Part shown: in pieces, positions 1 through 7,382 of the stretch
Layout of the letters: each line of letters begins with the position of its first letter
Numbering within the stretch: position 1 is the first letter of the stretch
Assembly: GCA_947449515.1 (NCBI GenBank)
Contig: CANFSD010000047.1
Span: forward strand, 1-9,754
Source of the DNA: Bacteroidota bacterium
GTDB lineage: Bacteria > Bacteroidota > Bacteroidia > UKL13-3
Length of the DNA stretch: 9,754 nucleotides
Direction: 5' to 3'
Notes under the pieces: model-generated
Told to the model about the DNA's origin: nothing
What the model saw: the letters and a program-made list of their open reading frames with translations, nothing else
Databases searched by the model: none
Made by a program: the position numbers and the translations under genes

Positions 1-17
1 CAAACGATGGGGGAAGG

Positions 18-37
18 AAATAACCGAAAGGTTGTTT
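18..37 (+). other. GAAA-capped RNA hairpin
   Basis: Bases 18-25 pair with 30-37 (eight pairs, one of them T-G) around a GAAA tetraloop at 26-29. It lies seven bases before a second, larger GNRA-capped hairpin. The stem includes a TAA (21-23) that would close one of the plus-strand frames entering from the left edge, so it may be the 3' end of an upstream transcript. No function is recognised; the pairing itself is read directly from the bases. Confidence 0.5.
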
Positions 38-44
38 ATATTAG

Positions 45-76
45 AAAGTCCTGCACCGCAAGGTGTGGGACTTTTT
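45..76 (+). terminator. Rho-independent terminator for an upstream plus-strand gene
   Basis: Bases 45-57 pair with 62-74 (13 pairs, two of them G-T) around a GCAA loop at 58-61, and the run of five T's at 72-76 forms the end of the stem and the tail. The two wobble pairs would become A-C mismatches on the minus strand, so it fits rightward transcription best. It would end a gene lying off the left edge. It also sits just beyond the stop of the leftward dehydrogenase at 84 and might weakly stop that transcript as well. Confidence 0.75.
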
Positions 77-83
77 GCATTTA

Positions 84-896
84 TTATTGGAAGGGAGAAT
101 TCTTTTCAGCAGCAATTACTTTGTAAACTTGCTGATCTATGTAGTTAGGAAAAATTTTATTGATCCAATACATGAGCTTTCCAGTGAGCGTAATTACTTG
201 GTATTTTTTTCTTTTCACTACCATTTGAACAATGTAATTGGCCACCTCTTCTGCTTTCATTAATGAGGCTTCATTGAGTGGACTTTCTGCTTGTGCATTT
301 CCGTCTTTATCTAATGCGGCGCGACGAATATTACTTTCTGTATAACCTGGAAATATACTGCCTACATGCAGGCCTGTTTTTAAATTTTCTACCCTAAGAG
401 ATTCCATGAAACCTAGCAATGCAAATTTAGAAGCAGAGTAAGCGGTTCGAGCCGGAAGCCCTGTAAAACCAGCCCATGAGTTTACTGCGACAACACTGCC
501 TTTGGATTGAATCAAGTGTGGCAGTGCATGTTTAGTGCAATAAACGGCGCCCCAAAAATTGGTTTGCATTAGTGCCTCCATTACTTTCAAATCCATGTCC
601 TTAAACAATGCACGCATACTAATTCCTGCGTTATTAATTAATACATCTACCCTACCAAATTTTGAAATGGATTGTTCAATTAATTGAATGCAATCTGCCT
701 CTATGCTCACATCACATTGAACACTTAAAACTTGTATTCCTTTTTGGCTTAAACAAGCCTCAATGGCTTTTAATTTTTCAATATTCCTGGCTGCTAAAAC
801 AATATTAGCCTGTAACTCGCCAAATGCAAATGCGCAAGCTTCTCCTATGCCTGAAGAAGCACCTGTAACAATTACTGTTTTTCCTTTTAATGACAT
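84..896 (-). CDS. Classical short-chain dehydrogenase/reductase (SDR), 270 aa
   Basis: NAD(P)(H)-dependent oxidoreductase of the classical SDR family; substrate unknown, predicted cytoplasmic. The Rossmann glycine motif TGASSGIG is at residues 11-18. An arginine after the second strand (AARN, about 35-38) suggests NADP preference. NNAG is at 88-91, the structural Asn at 113, and the catalytic Ser140, Tyr153 and Lys157 fall within VNSWAG...YSASK. PGYTESNI follows. The hydrophobic/basic C-terminal tail (GKLMYWINKIFP) resembles SDRs annotated as DHRS7-like. ATG at 896 is chosen because it places the Rossmann strand near the N-terminus as usual; a longer TTG start at 947 would overlap the upstream gene and add residues with no homologous look. 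It lies 34 nt downstream of the thioredoxin-like gene on the same strand and is probably co-transcribed with it. No odd residues are seen. Confidence 0.93.
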   Translation of the reverse strand: MSLKGKTVIVTGASSGIGEACAFAFGELQANIVLAARNIEKLKAIEACLSQKGIQVLSVQCDVSIEADCIQLIEQSISKFGRVDVLINNAGISMRALFKDMDLKVMEALMQTNFWGAVYCTKHALPHLIQSKGSVVAVNSWAGFTGLPARTAYSASKFALLGFMESLRVENLKTGLHVGSIFPGYTESNIRRAALDKDGNAQAESPLNEASLMKAEEVANYIVQMVVKRKKYQVITLTGKLMYWINKIFPNYIDQQVYKVIAAEKNSPFQ

Positions 897-930
897 GGAC
901 TGCGCTATGAATAAAAGGTGATAAAATCTA

Positions 931-1470
931 TTATGATTTCCATACAATAGGTGTGCCTATTGCTTCGGTTTCTGGAAAGTCAATATCCATTCCATCTAAT
1001 GTTTCTTCAATGGCATCTTCCAAAAATACGGTGGTAACCATAGCTTCATTTTCCCAACAATCGTCGATAGCCCCTTTATAAGATAATTCGCGTTTGCGGT
1101 TAAAAAGGAAAACCTCTGGGTTTAATTGCGCACCAAACTTTTTGGCTACTTCTTGTGATTCATCTTTTAGGTATAAGAAATGTAATTCTTCTAATTTGAA
1201 TCTATCTGCAATTAATTGCAAGTGTTTAAAATCGTCTAATGGAGATTGAATAGAATCGTTTGAATTAATAGCAATGATGGCAAGATTGTCTTCTTCATAG
1301 CGTTCAAACAACTTGATTAACCTGTTGTTGTATGCTTTTGTAATTGGAGAATCATTGCAAGTAAAAATTACCACTAAGGCATATTTGTCTGCAAAATCGA
1401 AATGGGTATATGTTTTACCATCGTATCCAATTAAGTTAAAATCTGGCAATCTATCTCCTATTTGTAACAT
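931..1470 (-). CDS. AhpC/TSA-type thioredoxin-fold protein with a degenerate active site, 179 aa
   Basis: Thioredoxin-like protein of the redoxin group (AhpC/TSA). Family landmarks are present in order: LPDF (8-11), FTCNDSP (36-42) at the active site, INSND (68-72), DESQEVAKKFGA (103-114), the cis-proline segment NPEVFLF (117-123), GAIDD (133-137) and PETEAIG (166-172) near the end. Homologs I know of usually read CNHCP at the active site and GCSIKW at the C-terminus. Here these are CNDSP and GTPIVW, so only Cys38 of the CxxC pair remains and the C-terminal Cys is also gone. A second Cys occurs at 138, after GAIDD, where Asn is common. Classical dithiol chemistry is therefore doubtful; a one-Cys peroxidase or a binding role is possible. 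There is no signal peptide, so it is probably cytoplasmic. ATG 1470 is preferred over a TTG at 1521 because it starts right before the conserved domain. It is the first gene of a likely two-gene leftward unit with the SDR. Confidence 0.85.
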   Translation of the reverse strand: MLQIGDRLPDFNLIGYDGKTYTHFDFADKYALVVIFTCNDSPITKAYNNRLIKLFERYEEDNLAIIAINSNDSIQSPLDDFKHLQLIADRFKLEELHFLYLKDESQEVAKKFGAQLNPEVFLFNRKRELSYKGAIDDCWENEAMVTTVFLEDAIEETLDGMDIDFPETEAIGTPIVWKS

Positions 1471-1491
1471 ATGCGTATTGTATTTGTCCTG

Positions 1492-1523
1492 CAAATTAGG
1501 AAATTGCAATGAATACTGCAAAA
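1492..1523 (-). promoter_or_regulatory. Possible promoter of the leftward thioredoxin-like/SDR unit
   Basis: On the minus strand, TTTTG (plus-strand 1519-1523) and TAATTTG (plus-strand 1492-1498) are separated by 20 bases. This resembles the Bacteroidota -33 TTTG / -7 TAnnTTTG pattern, with total span preserved but one base missing in the -7 box. It lies in the 97-bp gap between divergent genes, about 20 bases before the ATG at 1470. The match is imperfect. No good matching promoter was found in this gap for the rightward operon. Confidence 0.25.
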
Positions 1524-1567
1524 TACTTACTTGCGTATTCCATAATCATTACTGAAATTCGTTGCAA

Positions 1568-2686
1568 ATGCAAGTTGTAGAAGTCCTTAGTAAAAAAGAA
1601 CAAAAAGAATTCAATGAATTCCCAAAGCGTTTATATGCTTCCAATTTAGAATGGGTATGTCCGCTAGACAAAGATATAGATACCGTTTTTGACCCGAAAC
1701 AAAATAAGAATTTCGATATAGGCAATGCTAAGCGTTGGCTTTTACAGCTAGAGGGGAATACCATTGGGCGTATTGCTGCTTTTTATAAAAATGAAAATGG
1801 TAAAAGGTTGGGAGGCATGGGTTTTTTCGAATGCACAGATAGTATTAATGCCGCTCATATTTTGTTTCATACTGCTGAAGATTGGCTTAAATCAAATGCT
1901 TGCACCTATATGGATGGGCCAATTAATTTTGGAGAGAAGGATAAATATTGGGGCTTATTGGTTGCAGGATTTAAGAACCCTTCCTACCAAGAAAACTTCA
2001 ATTTCCCTTATTACCAGCATTTATTTGAGTCGTATGGGTTTGAAAAAAACTTTGAGCAAACCACCTCAGAAATTGGAATAGATGATTTTAAGTCTGAACG
2101 ATTTTTTAAATTATCGTCGCGCGTATTGGCCAATCCAGCCTATAGGTTCGAGCATTTTAAGATGAAGGATTTGAACAAATTTGCTGAAGATTTTATACAT
2201 ATTTATAACAAAGCATGGGCAAGTCGCCCAGATTTTATAGCCATTACAAAAGACAAAATAGAGAGCACCTTAATTTCACTAAAGCCAATTATGATTGAGG
2301 AGGCAATATGGTTTGCCTATGCCAATGAAGAACCAGCAGGATTCTTTGTAAATGTGTTAGATGTAAATCAAATATTCAAACATTTGAATGGAAAAATGAA
2401 TATGTGGTCGAAACTAAAATTCTTGTACTTGCGCTATTTTGGAGGGATTAACAGGGTAAGAGGAATTGTATTTGGCGTAATTCCTGCTTATCAAAATTTG
2501 GGATTAGAAACAGGAATGATTATTCGATTTTATGAAGAAATGAAAAAGAATCATCCGCAATATACGCAGGCAGAACTTTCATGGATAGGAGATTTTAACC
2601 CTAAAATGCACAGTTTGTTTGAAGCTTTAGGTGCAAAGACAAGCAAAATACATTATACTTACAGGTACACTTTTAAATCCAAATAA
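1568..2686 (+). CDS. GNAT-like N-acetyltransferase, Bacteroidota two-part type, 372 aa
   Basis: Resembles the long Bacteroidota proteins annotated as GNAT family N-acetyltransferase or hypothetical; acceptor substrate unknown. The N-terminal half has a GNAT-like strand-turn (GNTIGRIAAFY, about 63-73), GGMGFFE (82-88), a helix ending in DWLK, and then MDGP and GLLVAGF. The C-terminal half contains VIPAYQNLGLETGMI (304-318), which fits the acetyl-CoA-binding loop and helix of motif A. It is followed by ELSWIGDFNPKMHSLFEALGA (336-356), the motif-B strand and helix, before the closing tyrosine-rich strand. No signal peptide or membrane segment is visible, so it is probably cytoplasmic. The start could be TTG at 1562 or ATG at 1568; ATG is chosen, adding no penalty. 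It is the first gene of the rightward operon and its stop is one base before the next gene's TTG, implying translational coupling. Its link to the secreted products downstream is unexplained. Confidence 0.75.
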   Translation: MQVVEVLSKKEQKEFNEFPKRLYASNLEWVCPLDKDIDTVFDPKQNKNFDIGNAKRWLLQLEGNTIGRIAAFYKNENGKRLGGMGFFECTDSINAAHILFHTAEDWLKSNACTYMDGPINFGEKDKYWGLLVAGFKNPSYQENFNFPYYQHLFESYGFEKNFEQTTSEIGIDDFKSERFFKLSSRVLANPAYRFEHFKMKDLNKFAEDFIHIYNKAWASRPDFIAITKDKIESTLISLKPIMIEEAIWFAYANEEPAGFFVNVLDVNQIFKHLNGKMNMWSKLKFLYLRYFGGINRVRGIVFGVIPAYQNLGLETGMIIRFYEEMKKNHPQYTQAELSWIGDFNPKMHSLFEALGAKTSKIHYTYRYTFKSK

Positions 2687-2687
2687 T

Positions 2688-4079
2688 TTGAAAAAGACAC
2701 TCTATACGCTTCTACTTTTTGTATTTGTACATTTAAGTGTAAACGCCCAAGATGCTTACCGCATGCGCAAATTGGCCTCTTATAATAATCCGGCATTACC
2801 TAAAGTTGATGGCACAGATATTTGGAACGACCTGACGGGTTATTACGATCCAATTAAAAATAGAGAGTATATTATTTGTGGTGGTACAGACAGTATTTAT
2901 GTTTTTGACATCACAGATGCCGCAAATATGAAGCGAATTGCAGCTTTTGCTGGAGGATCTATTTTTGCTAAAAATCGCGATTATGAAACCTTTCAGCATT
3001 ATGCTTATTGTGTGTCTGATCAAGGAAGTGGGCTTGGCGCTTTACAGATTTTTGATTTGCAATACCTACCAGATTCTTTTCCAGAGGTATATCATAGCAA
3101 TACATTGGGAACTTTTACCCATACCATTTTTGTAGATTCTGTGAGCGAAAGGTTATACATGAGCAGCAATAGCAAGCCAGGAGGTTTTTCTGCCATGGAT
3201 ATTATTTCTATTAGTGATCCTATTCACCCTGTATTTCTAGCTGAATTAACCGTTCCTACTAAGTCGGGAGGATTTCCACTGTTTAATGTGGTACATGAAA
3301 TGTTTGCTAAAAATGACACCGTATATTTAAGTTGTGGTGAAGCGGGTTTGTATATTTTTGATTTGAGAAATCTTGCAGATCAACGATTAATTGGTAGTAT
3401 TAACTCCTATCCAGATCAAGGTTACAACCACAGTAGTTGGCTAGACAAAACTGGTAAGAAAATTATGTTTACCGATGAGAACGCAGGATTAGATATTAAG
3501 ATTTTTGACATCAATAGTCTTAGTAATCCAAAGTTTATTAGTCAGTTTAACAGCAATACATTTACCACCTCACACAATGCGTATTGGTATGGTAATTTTG
3601 CTTATGTTTCTGCTTACCACGATGGTGTTGTAGTTTATGATATTACCGATCCTAGCAATCCAATAAAGGCGGCATGGTTTGATACACATCCAGTTTCTCC
3701 AGAGGTATACGGCGGTTACAAAGGTTGTTGGGGAATTTATCCTTACCTACCCAGCAAGCATATTATTGCAAGTGATTTAACTGCCGGTATTTTTGTTTTT
3801 GAAATTGATAGCGCCTTGCTTGGTTCGGAAGAAATTGAAAAGATTCAAACTGAAATGACTGTTTTTCCAAACCCTAGTGCTGGAAAAATAAAAATTAGTA
3901 AAGAAGGAATTCCCTTCAATCAAATAAACGTTTTTAATACATTTGGTGAATTACAAATGCAATTATTTGTAAATGAAAATAGGGTGGAAATAGACTTGTC
4001 GCATTTAGCGCAAGGCCTATATTTTATTGAATGTTGCAGTGTTGATGGCATTTACAGGAAAAAGATTTTAAAGCAGTAA
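2688..4079 (+). CDS. Secreted LVIVD / choice-of-anchor-B-like beta-propeller protein with T9SS type A sorting domain (copy 1), 463 aa
   Basis: Predicted exported surface or extracellular protein of unknown function. A signal peptide (KK, a leucine/phenylalanine core, VNA|Q) covers residues 1-20. The middle (about 25-375) has repeated propeller-like blades ending in [VI][FY]D[IL], the LVIVD-type motif. It carries landmarks shared with choice-of-anchor-B proteins: IWNDLTGYYD (45-54), AYCVSD (Cys108), THTIF (His145), VHEM (His203), YNHSS (His248), TDEN, SHNAYW (His296), YHDG (His311) and GCWG (Cys347). Residues about 388-463 form a sorting domain: VFPNPSAGKI, NVFNTFGE, LAQGLYFI and a basic end KKILKQ. 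It would be sent to the periplasm by Sec and across the outer membrane by T9SS. The start is TTG 2688, one base after the previous stop; it is the only start that puts the signal peptide at the N-terminus (in-frame GTG 2631 adds 19 polar residues). The stop TAA overlaps the next ATG by one base. About half the residues match the next gene, so the pair arose by tandem duplication. Confidence 0.88.
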   Translation: MKKTLYTLLLFVFVHLSVNAQDAYRMRKLASYNNPALPKVDGTDIWNDLTGYYDPIKNREYIICGGTDSIYVFDITDAANMKRIAAFAGGSIFAKNRDYETFQHYAYCVSDQGSGLGALQIFDLQYLPDSFPEVYHSNTLGTFTHTIFVDSVSERLYMSSNSKPGGFSAMDIISISDPIHPVFLAELTVPTKSGGFPLFNVVHEMFAKNDTVYLSCGEAGLYIFDLRNLADQRLIGSINSYPDQGYNHSSWLDKTGKKIMFTDENAGLDIKIFDINSLSNPKFISQFNSNTFTTSHNAYWYGNFAYVSAYHDGVVVYDITDPSNPIKAAWFDTHPVSPEVYGGYKGCWGIYPYLPSKHIIASDLTAGIFVFEIDSALLGSEEIEKIQTEMTVFPNPSAGKIKISKEGIPFNQINVFNTFGELQMQLFVNENRVEIDLSHLAQGLYFIECCSVDGIYRKKILKQ

Positions 4080-5491
4080 TGTTTAGAAAAGGTAAGTTAA
4101 GATTCTTTGTATCCTTTGCGCTCCTCTGTTGCGGCAATATTGGTTCGGCACAAAATATTTCTGATAAAATAACATTATTAGGACATTGGAATAAACCTGA
4201 ATTACCAAGATTAAACGGCTATCAAATTTGGAACGATCTTACTGGATATTATGATTCACTTAGCAAAAAAGAATACATCATTGCAGGTAGTACTGATAGT
4301 ATTTATTTTTTAGATGTAAGCAATCCAACACAAATTAGGGTGTGTGATGTTGCTGATGGTAAAGCTAAAAATGTTGTAAACAGAGATTATGAATGTTATT
4401 CCCATTATGCCTATTGTGTGAGCGATAATGGCAATAAAGGCAGCTTGCAGGTTTTTGATTTGCAATACCTCCCAGATTCGGTTCATAAAGTTTACGACAG
4501 TGATTCCATGTCGGTTAATACCCATAGTATTTTTATTGATGCAAAAAGTAAACGTTTGTATTTAGCTATTAATCGTTTGAGGTTGGGCGGTGTAGTGGCA
4601 TTAGACATAATGAGTTTGGAGAACCCCGCATATCCGCTATGGATGGGTCGTTTGGAGGTACCAACCTATGCAGATGGTGGACCGCTTTTTAAAAATGTAC
4701 ATGAAGTTTATGTAAGAAACGATACGGCCTATTGCTCTGTTGAGTATATGGGTTTGTGGATTTTTGATTTAAGGGATTTGAAAAAACAAAGACTCATTAA
4801 TTTCATTAGAGACTATCCAGAAAATGGTTATAACCACAGCAGCACACTAGACGCAAGTGGTAAAAATATTTTATTTACCGACGAAATTCCTGGAGGATTG
4901 GCAATAAAGTTATATGACATTTCAGATTTGGGTAATCCCAAATTACTTAGTTTGTTTAGGTCGAACCCAAAAGCTACGGCCCATAATTCTTATTGGATTG
5001 GAAACTATGCTTATGTTTCCTATTACCATGATGGGTTTTACATTTTTGATTTAAGAGATAAAAGCAATCCCAGTGTAGCTGGATATTATCATACTTCAGC
5101 TTGGCCACCCAGCACTTACGATGGCTATAAAGGCTGTTGGGGAGTTTACCCCTATTTACCTTCTGGCAATATTGCGGTGAGTGATATGGGAGAAGGTATT
5201 TTCATTTTAAAGGTAGATTCGAGTATAACTGGCATGAATCAAAAAGCGGAAAAACCAATTATTGAATTGTGGCCGAACCCATTTGCCGATAAAATAAAGC
5301 TCAATAACATTCCTAAAACAATTGAAACTCCTGAAATTAAACTATATAACAGTAATGGAGAATTGGTATTGCATAAAATTTTATCTGGCGCTACCTTTGA
5401 GCTCGAAACTGGCAATTTGGAAAAAGGCATGTATTTTGCGTTGATTCAGGCTGGCGAAATGCAATGGCTTCAAAAAATATTGAAATTATAA
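4079..5491 (+). CDS. Secreted LVIVD / choice-of-anchor-B-like beta-propeller protein with T9SS type A sorting domain (copy 2), 470 aa
   Basis: Tandem paralog of the preceding gene. The signal peptide covers residues 1-24 (basic MFRKGKLR, hydrophobic core, GSA|Q). The LLCC in the core does not make a proper lipobox, and a sorting domain argues against a lipoprotein. The propeller region (about 30-375) keeps the same landmarks: IWNDLTGYYD (50-59), AYCVSD (Cys113), THSIF (His149), VHEV (His208), YNHSS (His253), TDEI, AHNSYW (His302), YHDG (His317) and YKGCWG (Cys353). Differences concentrate in loops between these points. Residues about 394-470 are a second T9SS type A domain: LWPNPFADKI, KLYNSNGELV, LEKGMYFALI and KILKL. 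The two sorting domains are much less alike than the propellers. ATG 4079 overlaps the upstream stop (TAATG), so translation is probably coupled. The porin gene follows after 10 bases. Function unknown. Confidence 0.88.
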   Translation: MFRKGKLRFFVSFALLCCGNIGSAQNISDKITLLGHWNKPELPRLNGYQIWNDLTGYYDSLSKKEYIIAGSTDSIYFLDVSNPTQIRVCDVADGKAKNVVNRDYECYSHYAYCVSDNGNKGSLQVFDLQYLPDSVHKVYDSDSMSVNTHSIFIDAKSKRLYLAINRLRLGGVVALDIMSLENPAYPLWMGRLEVPTYADGGPLFKNVHEVYVRNDTAYCSVEYMGLWIFDLRDLKKQRLINFIRDYPENGYNHSSTLDASGKNILFTDEIPGGLAIKLYDISDLGNPKLLSLFRSNPKATAHNSYWIGNYAYVSYYHDGFYIFDLRDKSNPSVAGYYHTSAWPPSTYDGYKGCWGVYPYLPSGNIAVSDMGEGIFILKVDSSITGMNQKAEKPIIELWPNPFADKIKLNNIPKTIETPEIKLYNSNGELVLHKILSGATFELETGNLEKGMYFALIQAGEMQWLQKILKL

Positions 5492-5501
5492 AAACAAAAA
5501 T

Positions 5502-7382
5502 TTGAGACTACATTCTATTTTACTTTTACTATTGGTTGGTTTTGGTTCGAACCAAATTCAAGCACAGACAGATAGTTTGAAAGCAAAGGAATACCCTAGT
5601 AAGTATATAATAGAATATGCCCAAGACCGCAATTTGCCGATGGCTTTTGAGGATACAGTGATTAGGAGAAATGAAATATACCATCCCTATTATAAAAAGA
5701 ATACTGTATTTCAAGATTTAGGAAATATAGGAACTCCTGGCAGAAGCTTATTATTTGAATGGAATAAAAACACTGATTTTGTCTTGGGATTTAACCCTTA
5801 TCAGATTTATTATAAGACCCCACAAGAAACCCGTTATTACCAAACCAAAAAGCCATACGGTGATTTTACCTATACCCAAGGACAGAAGGATTTGCTCTTG
5901 TTTTCTGCAAAATATGCAATGAATTTTTCTCCTAGGTTTAATTTTGGTGTTGACTATGACAGAGTAACTTCTGGAGGGTTTTATTCACGCCAATATACCA
6001 GTGGCTATTTTACCAATGTCAATTCAAATTATCAATCTAAAAACAAGCGTTATGGAATTTTAGCCAATGCAATTTGGAACAGGGGTGTATTGGATGAGAG
6101 CGGCGGACTAAAAGGAGATTCATTGTTTGAAACATTACGTGGTGGCAATAAGGCGGCGCCTGTGCGTTTATACCATTGTCAGAGTAGGTTTAAAAACCAA
6201 ACCCTTTATGCCAAACAATATTTTTACTTAGGTAAAATGGAAACGGTGGTAAAAAATGAGGATACCAGTTTTGTATTAAGTAGAGCTGGTTATTTTTCTC
6301 ATACAATTCGTTACGACCAAGATGCATTCTTTTTTGACAATCCTAAAGGAGATAAGGACAGTACTTTGTTTCCAACTGCCAACATTGATACTACAGGCAT
6401 TTTCTATGACTCTATTGCCAGTAAAACCCTCTTAAACAGGTTTGCCTATGCCTATTGGACTAAGAGCAATGAATTTCAGCAAAGCTTTATAGAGTTTGCC
6501 ATATCCCACAAAAATATTCAGGTACAACAAATGGGATTAAGCAATACCTATAACAATGTTTGGGGCGAGGCAAAAATGGAGCGTATTCCTAAAACAGAAA
6601 ATAATTTAGGTTTAAAATTGGCTGCTAGTTATTGCATGAGTGGATATAATCAAAATGATTTTAAGCTGGGAGGTGATGCTAAAATATTGTTTAAGAAATT
6701 AGATTTAGTTGGAGGCTTTTATAACCAACTTTTTGAGCCAGATTATACCTTTACTTATTACCGATCGGCTCCTTTTAGTTGGACAAATAGGTTTTCAAAA
6801 ATAAATGTCACTCAATGGCGTGTGGGTATGGGCACTAAGGCTTTCAGGCATAATTTCACCTTGCAGTTTAACCAATATATTATAGCCAATTGGGTTTATT
6901 ATGGCAAAGAAGTAAAGCCAATCCAAAGCAATGATATTTTATTGATAAATACTTTAGAGGCTGCTAAAACATTTCAGTTTGGATGGTTCTATTTTGAAAA
7001 CAAATTGATCTTTCAAAAAAGCAATTTAGCCATTATGCGTTTGCCAGAAATGAGTGCCAATTTGAGGTACTATGTAAATGGTAATTTATTTAGAAAGGCA
7101 TTGAATTTTCAATTGGGAGCTGAGTTGTTTTATAATACCAGTTATTTTGGCAATGCCTATAATCCAAGTGCCAGGGCTTTTTATTTGCAAGACCAAACGC
7201 GCATAGGCAATTACCCTATGTTTGATGTGTTTTTTACCGGACAGGTAATGACAGCAACTATTTTTGTTAAATACGAACACATGAATATGGATTGGATCAA
7301 TTCGGGCTATTATTACACGCCTTCTTATCCACTTCCAGTTAAGGCTTTGCGTTTTGGTTTGCGTTTACGTTTGTATAATTAG
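5502..7382 (+). CDS. Putative outer-membrane porin (Porin_10-like), 626 aa
   Basis: Matches the Bacteroidota putative-porin family (Porin_10 type): a large outer-membrane beta-barrel thought to admit small molecules, substrate unknown. Signal peptide residues 1-21 (MRLHS, polyleucine core, IQA|Q). The mature protein opens with the family-typical segment KYIIEYAQDR...DTVIRRNEIYHPYY and then LGNIGTPGRSLLFEW. A long series of alternating aromatic/polar strands follows, many ending in Tyr or Phe. The last strand (ALRFGLRLRLYN) is amphipathic, although it ends in Asn rather than the usual aromatic. The start is TTG 5502: an in-frame TGA at 5481-5483 excludes any longer form, and the next Met (residue 47) would lose the signal peptide. 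No Shine-Dalgarno is present; the leader is A-rich. It is the last gene of the four-gene operon and ends 14 bases from a convergent gene. A 16-bp perfect palindrome lies within its signal-peptide codons. Confidence 0.87.
   Translation: MRLHSILLLLLVGFGSNQIQAQTDSLKAKEYPSKYIIEYAQDRNLPMAFEDTVIRRNEIYHPYYKKNTVFQDLGNIGTPGRSLLFEWNKNTDFVLGFNPYQIYYKTPQETRYYQTKKPYGDFTYTQGQKDLLLFSAKYAMNFSPRFNFGVDYDRVTSGGFYSRQYTSGYFTNVNSNYQSKNKRYGILANAIWNRGVLDESGGLKGDSLFETLRGGNKAAPVRLYHCQSRFKNQTLYAKQYFYLGKMETVVKNEDTSFVLSRAGYFSHTIRYDQDAFFFDNPKGDKDSTLFPTANIDTTGIFYDSIASKTLLNRFAYAYWTKSNEFQQSFIEFAISHKNIQVQQMGLSNTYNNVWGEAKMERIPKTENNLGLKLAASYCMSGYNQNDFKLGGDAKILFKKLDLVGGFYNQLFEPDYTFTYYRSAPFSWTNRFSKINVTQWRVGMGTKAFRHNFTLQFNQYIIANWVYYGKEVKPIQSNDILLINTLEAAKTFQFGWFYFENKLIFQKSNLAIMRLPEMSANLRYYVNGNLFRKALNFQLGAELFYNTSYFGNAYNPSARAFYLQDQTRIGNYPMFDVFFTGQVMTATIFVKYEHMNMDWINSGYYYTPSYPLPVKALRFGLRLRLYN
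5541..5556. repeat. 16-bp perfect palindrome in the porin signal-peptide codons
   Basis: TTTGGTTCGAACCAAA is a perfect palindrome within codons 14-19 of the porin gene. A 14-base version with one changed base, TTGGCTCGAACCAA, fills the gap right after the porin stop (7383-7396). Role unknown. It may reflect codon choice for Gly-Ser-Asn-Gln, or it could form a hairpin near the start codon of the mRNA. Confidence 0.45.

Noticed and set aside
1..83. Plus-strand reading frames entering from the left edge (frame 3 stops at 21-23; frames 1 and 2 stop at 124-126 and 146-148)
   Set aside because: Too short to identify. Frames 1 and 2 run through a strong terminator hairpin, so they are unlikely to be coding there; frame 3 could be the last few codons of an unseen gene but cannot be supported.
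63..263. 66-aa plus-strand open frame
   Set aside because: Starts inside the terminator hairpin and lies mostly opposite the well-supported SDR gene; no family features.
1313..1555. 80-aa plus-strand open frame
   Set aside because: Antisense to the thioredoxin-like gene and its upstream gap; composition reflects the opposite strand.
1764..2081. 105-aa plus-strand open frame
   Set aside because: Out-of-frame inside the GNAT-like gene, which has intact motifs over the same stretch.
2631..2687. GTG-initiated N-terminal extension of the first propeller gene
   Set aside because: It would overlap the upstream gene by 56 bases and bury the signal peptide behind 19 polar residues.
4124..4133. Possible lipobox (LLCC) in the second propeller signal peptide
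   Set aside because: The residue before the candidate Cys does not fit a lipobox, a GSA|Q signal peptidase I site follows, and the protein ends in a T9SS sorting domain.
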